Assembly: GCF_001425205.1 (NCBI RefSeq)
Contig: NZ_LMDW01000012.1
Span: forward strand, 640,360-682,453
Reading direction: 5' to 3'
DNA from: Variovorax sp. Root411
GTDB lineage: Bacteria; Pseudomonadota; Gammaproteobacteria; Burkholderiales; Burkholderiaceae_C
Length of the DNA: 42,094 nucleotides
In this document: in pieces, positions 36,735-42,094 of the stretch
Layout: each line of letters opens with the position of its first letter
How positions within the stretch are numbered: the stretch's first letter is position 1
Made by a program: the position numbers and the translations under genes
Notes under the pieces: model-generated
Told to the model about the DNA's origin: nothing
Database searches by the model: none
The model's input: only the letters and a program-made list of their open reading frames with translations

Positions 36735-37696
36735 TGCTCTACAAGCGAAACCCCCAGCTCAACAAGAACGGCGAGCTGATCCACCTGCTGTCGATCGAGG
36801 GCCTGCCCAAGGACATCGTCACGCACATCCTCGACACCGCCGCCAACTTCACCAGCGTGAGCGACCGCGAGGTGAAGAAGGTGCCGCTCTTGCGCGGCAA
36901 GAGCGTGTTCAACCTGTTCTTCGAGAACTCCACGCGCACGCGCACCACCTTCGAGATCGCGGCCAAGCGCCTGAGCGCCGACGTCATCAACCTCGACATC
37001 GCACGCTCCTCAGCCACCAAGGGCGAGTCGCTGCTCGACACCATCGCCAACCTGAGCGCGATGGCCGCCGACCTGTTCGTGGTGCGCCACAGCGAGTCGG
37101 GCGCGCCGTACCTGATCGCTCAGCACGTCGCGCCGCATGTGCACGTGGTGAATGCCGGCGACGGCCGCCACGCGCACCCGACGCAGGGGCTGCTCGACAT
37201 GTACACGATCAGACATTACAAGAAGGACTTCGCGAATCTCACGGTCGCGATCGTCGGCGACGTGCTGCATTCGCGCGTGGCGCGCTCCGACATCCACGCG
37301 CTCACCACGCTCGGCTGCGCCGAAGTGCGCGTGGTCGGCCCCAAGACGCTGGTCCCCGGCGACATGGCCGGCATGGGCGTGCGCGTGTGCCACACGCTCG
37401 AGGAAGGCATCAAGGACTGCGACGTCGTCATCATGCTGCGCCTGCAGAACGAGCGCATGAGCGGCGCGCTGCTGCCTTCGTCGCAGGAGTTCTTCAAGAC
37501 CTTCGGCCTCACGCCCGAGAAGCTGCAGCTGGCCAAGCCCGACGCCATCGTGATGCACCCCGGCCCGATCAACCGCGGCGTCGAGATCGACTCCGCCGTG
37601 GTCGATGGCAAGCAGAGCGTGATCCTTCCGCAGGTCACCTTCGGCATCGCCGTGCGAATGGCGGTGATGAGCATCGTCGCAGGGAACGAAGCATAG
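36734..37696 (+). CDS. pyrB: Aspartate carbamoyltransferase catalytic subunit
   Basis: The 320-residue enzyme has the carbamoyl-phosphate motif [20 protein letters not shown], then [52 protein letters not shown] and [13 protein letters not shown]. It makes carbamoyl-aspartate from carbamoyl phosphate and aspartate, the committed step of pyrimidine synthesis. There is no pyrI regulatory-subunit gene; the neighbouring dihydroorotase-like PyrX is the expected partner, as in Pseudomonas. It overlaps pyrR by one base. Confidence 0.96.
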   Translation: MLYKRNPQLNKNGELIHLLSIEGLPKDIVTHILDTAANFTSVSDREVKKVPLLRGKSVFNLFFENSTRTRTTFEIAAKRLSADVINLDIARSSATKGESLLDTIANLSAMAADLFVVRHSESGAPYLIAQHVAPHVHVVNAGDGRHAHPTQGLLDMYTIRHYKKDFANLTVAIVGDVLHSRVARSDIHALTTLGCAEVRVVGPKTLVPGDMAGMGVRVCHTLEEGIKDCDVVIMLRLQNERMSGALLPSSQEFFKTFGLTPEKLQLAKPDAIVMHPGPINRGVEIDSAVVDGKQSVILPQVTFGIAVRMAVMSIVAGNEA

Positions 37697-37698
37697 AC

Positions 37699-37839
37699 AT
37701 GTTGCTCGCCCCCAGTCTTCGCGCACTTCGTGTCGCTTCGCCAACCCCCTACCGGGGGCAACACCGGTGGCCCGGCAAAGCCGGTTCCACGGTGTTTCCC
37801 AAAAAGGCCATGACTGTCACCGGAAGTACAGACGCATGA
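37699..37839 (+). other. Repeat-borne short ORF (46 codons) joining pyrB to pyrX
   Basis: The ATG lies two bases after the pyrB stop (TAGACATG). The frame reads MLLAPSLRALRVASPTPYRG and ends MTVTGSTDA, with its TGA overlapping the pyrX ATG (ATGA). After the C5/G5 hairpin the frame differs from that at 10298, 36091 and 39125, so only the first ~18 residues are shared. Confidence 0.4.
37705..37796 (+). repeat. Structured intergenic repeat, copy 5
   Basis: It begins CTCGCCCCCAGT eight bases after the pyrB stop. The C5-TACC-G5 hairpin is followed by outer arms AACACC/GGTGTT and inner arms GTGG/CCAC and CCGGC/GCCGG. Same direction as pyrB and pyrX. Confidence 0.92.
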
Positions 37840-39122
37840 ACATCCACATCACCAACGGCCGTGTCATCGACCCCGCATCGGGCACCGACAAGAAGGCCGA
37901 CATCGCCATCGCCGACGGCAAGATCGCCGGCATCGGCAGCAGCATTCCGGCCGGCTTCAAGGCCGACCGCACCATCGACGCCACGGGCTGCATCGTCGCC
38001 CCCGGCCTCGTTGACCTCGCCGCGCGCCTGCGCGAGCCTGGCTACGAACACGAGGGCATGCTCGAAAGCGAAATGGCCGCGGCCATTGCCGGCGGCGTGA
38101 CCAGCCTCGTTTGCCCGCCCGACACCGACCCCGTGCTCGACGAGCCCGGCCTGGTCGAGATGCTCAAGTTCCGCGCCGAGAAGCTGCAGCGAGCACGCCT
38201 GTTCCCGCTCGGTGCGCTCACGCGCGGCCTGGCCGGCGGCGTGCTGACCGAAATGGCCGAACTCACCGAAGCCGGCTGCATCGGCTTCAGCCAGGCCGAC
38301 GTGCCGCTGGCCGACACGCAGGTGCTGCAGCGCGCGCTGTCGTACGCCAGCACCTTCGGCTACACCGTGTGGCTGCGTCCGCAGGACCGCGACCTCGGCA
38401 AGGGCGTCGCGGCCAGTGGCCCGCTGGCCACGCGCCTGGGCCTCGCGGGCGTGCCCGTGTCGGCCGAGACCATCGCCATCTTCACCATCGTCGAGCTCAT
38501 GAAGGCCACCGGCGCGCGCGTGCACCTGTGCCGCATCTCCAGCGCGCGCGGCGTGGCCCTGGTGCGCGAAGCCAAGGCGCAGGGCCTGCCGCTCACCTGC
38601 GACGTCAGCATCAATTCGCTGCACCTTGCTGACACCGACATCGGCTACTTCGACAGCCGCGCGCGCCTGAACCCGCCGCTGCGCCAGCAAGGCGACCGCG
38701 AGGCGCTCTCGGCCGGGCTGGCCGACGGCACCATCGACGCGCTGGTGTCAGACCACACGCCGGTCGAGGCCGACGCCAAGACGCTGCCTTTTGCCGAAGC
38801 CGAACCCGGCGCGACCGGCCTCGAACTGCTGCTGCCGCTCGCGCTGCAGTGGGGCGAACGCAGCGGCGCGGGCGTGGCGCGCGCGGTCGAGGTCATCACC
38901 TCGGCGCCGGCGCGCCTGCTGACCGCCGCCGATGCGGGCACCGGCATCGGCTGCCTCGTGGAAGGCGGCGTGGCCGACGTGTGCGTGTTCGACCCGGCGC
39001 TCGAATGGCAGGTGCAGCCCGATGCGCTCAAGAGCCAGGGCAAGCACACGCCGTTCGCCAGCTACCCCATGCAGGGCCGCGCGCGCCACACGCTGGTGGC
39101 CGGCCGCGTCGTCCACGGCTAG
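37836..39122 (+). CDS. pyrX: Dihydroorotase-like PyrX, probably non-catalytic ATCase partner
   Basis: The 428-residue protein has the dihydroorotase fold (VAPGLVDLAARLREPGYEHE, ARLNPPLRQQGDREALSAGL, SDHTPVEADAKTLPF, GATGLELLLPLAL). The metal-binding HxH of active enzymes is replaced by AAR in DLAARLREPG, the HVS histidine by Arg in HLCRIS, and the PHH pair by INS in DVSINSL; the Asp of SDHTP remains. This pattern is that of Pseudomonas PyrC', which is inactive but needed to assemble PyrB. An active dihydroorotase should be encoded elsewhere. The start overlaps the repeat-borne ORF stop. Confidence 0.9.
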   Translation: MNIHITNGRVIDPASGTDKKADIAIADGKIAGIGSSIPAGFKADRTIDATGCIVAPGLVDLAARLREPGYEHEGMLESEMAAAIAGGVTSLVCPPDTDPVLDEPGLVEMLKFRAEKLQRARLFPLGALTRGLAGGVLTEMAELTEAGCIGFSQADVPLADTQVLQRALSYASTFGYTVWLRPQDRDLGKGVAASGPLATRLGLAGVPVSAETIAIFTIVELMKATGARVHLCRISSARGVALVREAKAQGLPLTCDVSINSLHLADTDIGYFDSRARLNPPLRQQGDREALSAGLADGTIDALVSDHTPVEADAKTLPFAEAEPGATGLELLLPLALQWGERSGAGVARAVEVITSAPARLLTAADAGTGIGCLVEGGVADVCVFDPALEWQVQPDALKSQGKHTPFASYPMQGRARHTLVAGRVVHG

Positions 39123-39124
39123 AA

Positions 39125-39259
39125 ATGAAGCTCGCCCCCAGTCTTCGCGCACTTCGTGTTGCTACGCCAACCCCCTTGCAGGGGGCAACACCAGCGGCCC
39201 GGCAGAGCCGGTTCCGCGGTGTTCCGCGACCATGCATCGACATTGAAGCAAGTAGCTGA
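39125..39259 (+). other. Repeat-borne short ORF (44 codons) between pyrX and plsC
   Basis: The ATG is two bases after the pyrX stop (TAGAAATG). The frame reads MKLAPSLRALRVATPTPLQG, then ATPAARQSRFRGVPRP, and stops 15 nt before the plsC ATG. It matches the ORF at 36091 over most of its length, including the end (EASS versus EQSS). No ribosome site is seen. Confidence 0.4.
39131..39223 (+). repeat. Structured intergenic repeat, copy 6
   Basis: It begins CTCGCCCCCAGT eight bases after the pyrX stop. The second hairpin is CCCCCT-TGC-AGGGGG, one pair longer than in copy 5. The large hairpin has outer arms AACACC/GGTGTT and inner arms GCGG/CCGC and CCGGC/GCCGG around AGA. Confidence 0.92.
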
Positions 39260-39274
39260 GAGGGCGCACGTCCG

Positions 39275-40021
39275 ATGTTTCATTCGCTGAAGGCCTGCTG
39301 GCGCCTCCTGCATGCGATTGCGCATGCGCTGGCCGGCTGGTGGACGATCCGCTTCACCTTCCCCGGCCTCTCGCAGCCCGAGCGCAATGCACGCGTGCAG
39401 GCATGGTCCAGGCGCATGCTCGAGATCATGGGCATCACGCTCAAGGTGCAGGGCACCCCGCCGCCCGAGGGGCCGGTGCTGCTGATCTGCAACCACCTCT
39501 CGTGGCTCGACATCACCTGCATCCATGCGGCGCGCCATGTGCGCTTCGTGTCGAAATCGGACGTCAAGAACTGGCCACTGATCGGCACGCTGTCGAACGG
39601 CTCCGGCACGCTCTACATCGAACGCGAACGCCGCCGCGATGCGCTGCGCGTGGTGCACCACATGACCGAGGCGCTGCGCGAGGGCGATCTTATCGGGGTG
39701 TTCCCCGAAGGCACGACCAGCGACGGCCGCGGCCTGCTGCCGTTCCATGCCAACCTGCTGCAGGCCGCCATTTCGTCGGGCGCGCCCGTGCTGCCCGCCG
39801 CGCTGCGTTTTGCCGATGCAGCCACCGGCGAGACCAGCCAAGCCCCGCGCTACATCGACGACGACAGCCTCGCCGCATCGCTGTGGAACACGCTGCGCGC
39901 GCCGCCGCTGCTGGCCATCGTGCGCTTCGGCGAGCCGCAGCATCCGCACGGCCGCGACCGCCGCGCCTGGGCCCGCTCGCTGCATGAAGACGTGCAGCAG
40001 TTGCGCCGCGAGACGCACTGA
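39275..40021 (+). CDS. plsC: 1-acyl-sn-glycerol-3-phosphate acyltransferase family protein
   Basis: The 248-residue membrane-associated enzyme has the acyltransferase motifs NHLSWLD (Asn73, His74, Asp79) and FPEGTTS (from Phe143), and a hydrophobic N-terminal segment (CWRLLHAIAHALAGWWTI). It transfers an acyl chain to lysophosphatidate in phospholipid synthesis at the inner membrane; specificity for other lyso-lipids is possible. It is the last gene of the yqgE-to-plsC run and follows repeat copy 6. Confidence 0.9.
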   Translation: MFHSLKACWRLLHAIAHALAGWWTIRFTFPGLSQPERNARVQAWSRRMLEIMGITLKVQGTPPPEGPVLLICNHLSWLDITCIHAARHVRFVSKSDVKNWPLIGTLSNGSGTLYIERERRRDALRVVHHMTEALREGDLIGVFPEGTTSDGRGLLPFHANLLQAAISSGAPVLPAALRFADAATGETSQAPRYIDDDSLAASLWNTLRAPPLLAIVRFGEPQHPHGRDRRAWARSLHEDVQQLRRETH

Positions 40022-40032
40022 CGAGAGGCGGC

Positions 40033-40060
40033 AAAAAAAGCGCCCCGCGAGAGGGCGCTT
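40033..40060 (-). terminator. Intrinsic terminator for the small minus-strand genes
   Basis: On the minus strand, arms AAGCGCCC (40060-40053) and GGGCGCTT (40045-40038) enclose a 7-nt loop and lead into a run of seven T. It lies 40 bp after the stop of the 25-residue peptide gene and 12 bp from the plsC stop, so plsC may use the same stem without a U-run. Confidence 0.85.
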
Positions 40061-40061
40061 A

Positions 40062-40081
40062 ACGGCGCACGGATGCGCCGT
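40062..40081 (-). other. Second hairpin upstream of the terminator
   Basis: ACGGCGCA and TGCGCCGT are perfect 8-bp arms around a four-base loop, placed between the peptide gene stop (40100) and the terminator. The short transcript would thus end in two tandem hairpins. Confidence 0.6.
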
Positions 40082-40099
40082 GAGGAGGAACCGGTCCCG

Positions 40100-40177
40100 T
40101 CAAAAAACGCCGAAGATCTTGAGGCCGATGATCACGATCAGGGGCACGCCGCACAGCCAGAGGATGATGCTTTTCAT
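40100..40177 (-). CDS. 25-residue single-span membrane peptide
   Basis: The frame begins MKSIILWLCGVPLIVI and ends GLKIFGVF. It is almost wholly hydrophobic with Lys at both flanks, fitting one transmembrane helix. AAGGAGACC lies just upstream of the ATG, an excellent ribosome site, and two hairpins including a terminator follow. Tiny hydrophobic proteins of this style are common in betaproteobacteria, but I know no assigned function. It follows the exported Tyr/Pro-rich protein gene by 117 nt on the same strand and may share its transcript. A toxic or regulatory peptide cannot be excluded. Confidence 0.7.
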   Translation of the reverse strand: MKSIILWLCGVPLIVIIGLKIFGVF

Positions 40178-40294
40178 GATCAGGTCTCCTTGAAACAGGT
40201 AGGCCTGCAGATTGGCCGCACTACAGCCTCCCCGGTGCGGGAGAAAGCAAACCATGCACGTGGGCGGGTGCCTACACGACGGACGACCGGTCAG

Positions 40295-40660
40295 TTAGCG
40301 TTCCTCGTAGTAGCGGCGGTGCTGCTCGCGCTCCCACTGCCGGCGGCGCCACTCACGGCGTTCCGCGCGACGTTCTTCCCAGCGCGGGTCGGACTCGTAG
40401 TAGACCGGTGCCGGAGCAGAGTACACGGGCGCCTGCTGGTAGCGCACCGGCGGTGGCGGCTGGTAGTAGGTCGGCGCTGGCTGCGTGTAGACGGGCGCCG
40501 GCTCGTAATAGACCGGCGCCGGCTCGCTGACGACCACACCCGGCACGCCGATGCCGATGGACCAACTCGTTCCTGCATTGGCCGATGCGGCCATGCCCAA
40601 GGTGCCTGCGGCGACGACGCCGGCAGCGGCCAGCTTGAGAACAGTTCTGCGAAAAGTCAT
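40295..40660 (-). CDS. Exported Pro/Tyr-rich small protein
   Basis: The 121-residue product has a signal peptide (MTFRRTVLKLAAAGVVAAGT, cleavage after SANA). A low-complexity region follows with repeated APVYYEPAPVYTQPAP-type units (five or six YxxPAP motifs), and then a highly charged Arg/Glu tail (WEERRAERREWRRRQ). GGAGTCCCC lies just upstream of the ATG at 40660. The repeats suggest a periplasmic or envelope-associated structural role; no enzyme motif is present. Confidence 0.75.
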   Translation of the reverse strand: MTFRRTVLKLAAAGVVAAGTLGMAASANAGTSWSIGIGVPGVVVSEPAPVYYEPAPVYTQPAPTYYQPPPPVRYQQAPVYSAPAPVYYESDPRWEERRAERREWRRRQWEREQHRRYYEER

Positions 40661-40988
40661 TGGGGACTCCTGGAGGGCGGAAAAAATGAGCCCTCATGGG
40701 TGTCCAACGCGCCGCCCCCCGCAACCGCGCACGTCGCTGCTGTGAAGAACGTTCCCAGATGTGACGGGCCTGGTCTCGATCGGCCGCACTCGCATCCACC
40801 CGAGCCAGTATCGCCATCACGCCATTGAAGGCGGCCGTCAGCCTGTAGCCGCTGCGTGCAGGCAGATCGCGCTGCGGCGGGCCGCTAATCGCGCATTTGC
40901 CACCGATTCCGGTATCGACTTCGGCATCCACGCGGGAGCGCACGACCCTAGCATGAGAGGTCCCGTGTTCCACTTCACCAGACCTTTC
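40661..40988. other. Intergenic region, no gene recognised
   Basis: These 328 bp separate the exported-protein gene from the divergent cupin gene. Open frames cross it on both strands but show no family motif, signal peptide or ribosome site. It must hold promoters for both neighbours; none is clear enough to mark. Confidence 0.6.
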
Positions 40989-41345
40989 ATGTCAAACAAA
41001 TTGCTCGTCAACTTCAACCTCGACCAACTTGGCGAACCGCGCGAATACCGGCCACCGGCGGAGCGCGTCATCGAAGGCGACATCGTGTGCCGCAACTGGG
41101 ACGTCGACAGCGCCAAGGACGGCAAGGTGCGCGCTGGCGTGTGGGAGTCGACACCCGGTATGAACCACTCCATCAAGGGTGAGACCTGGGAGTTCTGCCT
41201 GATCCTGTCCGGCCTGGTCGAAATCACCGAGGAAGGCCAGAGCCCGGTGACTTACAGGGCCGGCGACTGCTTCATCATGAAGCCGGGATACGTCGGCACC
41301 TGGCGCACCATCGAAACGGTGCGCAAGGTGTGGGTCATGGCTTGA
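40989..41345 (+). CDS. Cupin domain-containing protein
   Basis: The 118-residue protein has the cupin pattern VWESTPGMNHSIKGETWEFC, LILSGLVEITEEGQSPVTYR, and the second motif AGDCFIMKPGYVGTWRTIET. It resembles the cupin_3 group that includes ureidoglycine aminohydrolase-like proteins. The metal-site residues are sparse (one His in MNHS, Glu in GETWE), so binding of small ligands is as likely as catalysis. The ATG at 40989 is preferred because residues upstream look untranslated; no good ribosome site is seen. Confidence 0.82.
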   Translation: MSNKLLVNFNLDQLGEPREYRPPAERVIEGDIVCRNWDVDSAKDGKVRAGVWESTPGMNHSIKGETWEFCLILSGLVEITEEGQSPVTYRAGDCFIMKPGYVGTWRTIETVRKVWVMA

Positions 41346-41448
41346 GGGGGAGGGGACCGGGCTCGATCGCCGGAAGACGTGACGACTGTATGGTTCCACC
41401 CAGCGTAGAGATCGCGCGCAATCACGAGCAGCGAAGGTAGCCCGGCCA

Positions 41449-41486
41449 CCACGACAAACGGACCTCTCGAGGTCCGTTTGTCGTGG
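41449..41486. repeat. Perfect 17-bp inverted repeat next to higA
   Basis: Arms at 41449-41465 (CCACGACAAACGGACCT) and 41470-41486 are exact reverse complements around a CTCG loop. The element ends four bases from the higA stop and is 104 bp past the cupin stop. No T-run follows on either strand, so it may be a bidirectional transcript end or a mobile-element remnant. Confidence 0.85.
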
Positions 41487-41490
41487 AACT

Positions 41491-41841
41491 TCAGGCCTCC
41501 AGCGCGAAGCGTTCGTTGTTGTGGGTGGCTACAAGATCCTCACGCGGTTTCACTTCTTTCGCGATGGCTTTGCCCACGACCTTCGCCGCGATCTTGAAGT
41601 CATAGGTCGACTGCATGTGGATCCAGCCTTGTGCATCCGCTTCTTCGCCGCCGAAGTAGCGGACCAGGCGCAGTGCCGTGTCGGGCGTGATGCCGCGACG
41701 CTCGAGCACGATGTCGTTGACGCGCGAAGCAGGCACATGCAGGGCCTTCGCCAGTGCATTCGCCGTCATGCCGAGCGGCTTCAGATAGTCCTCTCGGAGC
41801 ACTTCCCCCGGGTGTACCGGCTTCATCCCATCCTTAAACAT
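41491..41841 (-). CDS. higA: HigA family antitoxin (XRE helix-turn-helix)
   Basis: The 116-residue protein has the HigA pattern KPVHPGEVLREDYLKPLGMT, then NALAKALHVPASRVNDIVLE, RRGITPDTALRLVRYFG and a C-terminal WIHMQSTYDFKIA. HigA neutralises the mRNase HigB and represses the higBA promoter. It begins 42 nt after the HigB remnant, in the usual toxin-first order. GAGAGGG precedes the ATG at 41841; a second ATG at 41826 is a possible start. Without an intact toxin it may be an orphan. Confidence 0.88.
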   Translation of the reverse strand: MFKDGMKPVHPGEVLREDYLKPLGMTANALAKALHVPASRVNDIVLERRGITPDTALRLVRYFGGEEADAQGWIHMQSTYDFKIAAKVVGKAIAKEVKPREDLVATHNNERFALEA

Positions 41842-41883
41842 AAATAGCCCTCTCTAGGTGCTGGTTCCGGCAGACTGGCCGGA

Positions 41884-42094
41884 TCAGTGCGGGTCTTCGA
41901 TCCCCACTTCGTAGGGGCCCGCATCGCCCCATTTGAAGGTCAGGCGCCACTGCAAGGCCGTACTGGCCGCGTTCGCGAAGGTTTTCGCGGACCCACTACC
42001 CAGCCCCCCCGATGCGATGCAGCTCGCGAACTGGCGGCGTGTTGTTGGCCCCGACGGCTTCACGCCTGAGCGGTCGCCAGCACGCTGACCGCTG
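41884..42094 (-). pseudogene. higB: Remnant of HigB toxin gene (continues past window edge)
   Basis: The last residues before the stop at 41884 read WRLTFKWGDAGPY and end IEDPH, a typical HigB/RelE C-terminus. Just upstream the expected sequence (ERGQYGLAV) is found in a different frame, and that frame has a TAG near 42000 beside a run of seven G. Residues further upstream resemble HigB only weakly, in yet other frames. I infer a decayed toxin gene with at least one frameshift at ~41950. The final frame is open to the window edge, so a divergent intact protein is not fully excluded. Confidence 0.6.

Noticed and set aside
36091..39259. PyrR-controlled attenuators as the explanation for the pyr-operon repeats
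   Set aside because: The same elements occur in the ribose operon and after ychF, so a pyrimidine-specific leader is unlikely.
40761..40988. N-terminal extension of the cupin protein
   Set aside because: No ribosome site or family similarity upstream of MSNKLLVNF; composition resembles untranslated DNA.

Overview
The window is GC-rich, tightly packed bacterial DNA. Its gene orders (dusB-fis-purH, yqgE-ruvX-pyrR-pyrB-pyrX-plsC, hemL-thiD-rubredoxin-pilGHIJ-chpA) point to a betaproteobacterium of the Burkholderiales, most likely Comamonadaceae and Variovorax-like. That assignment is inferred from gene content and protein style. No rRNA or tRNA gene is visible.

Layout. 1-4147: minus-strand genes for a partial enoyl-CoA hydratase, an M61 peptidase, DsbC and a UbiH-type FAD hydroxylase. 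4329-5207: a MOSC-domain protein. 5218-11355: a complete minus-strand ribose operon (rbsB-rbsA-rbsC-rbsR-rbsK-rbsD) with a double LacI-type operator upstream. 11564-17094: ychF, a GST, a YqaA-like membrane protein, then dusB-fis-purH with a clear terminator. 17122-17744: a scar holding a broken tetR-like gene and a 3'-truncated secreted-protein gene. 17745-19993: hemL and thiD. 20105-30180: rubredoxin, then the Pil-Chp chemosensory genes that control type IV pilus twitching, ending in a 2037-residue ChpA hybrid kinase. 30208-33544: a LuxR-type regulator divergent from a lipoprotein and small exported protein pair. 33495-40021: photolyase, yqgE-ruvX and the pyrimidine genes, then an acyltransferase. 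40033-42094: two small minus-strand genes with a terminator, a cupin, and a HigA antitoxin beside a decayed HigB.

The most unusual signal is a family of six ~92-bp intergenic repeats (near 4.2, 10.4, 12.7, 36.1, 37.7 and 39.2 kb). Each folds into three hairpins. The arms of the largest hairpin differ between copies by compensating changes, which argues for selection on structure. Five copies begin 2, 5, 8, 2 and 8 nt after the stop codon of a co-directional gene, always in the same reading phase. In four of these an ATG at or next to that stop opens a 37-48 codon ORF through the repeat and ends at, or within 15 nt of, the next gene's start. In two copies its stop codon overlaps the next start codon. 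The repeat may therefore act as a translated, structured linker tuning expression between operon genes. I do not recognise it as a described family.

Other notable points: a dihydroorotase-like PyrX that has lost its histidine metal ligands, a palindrome between the LuxR-type gene and the lipoprotein gene, a 25-codon membrane-peptide gene with an excellent Shine-Dalgarno site, and start codons of phr and yqgE that abut back to back.
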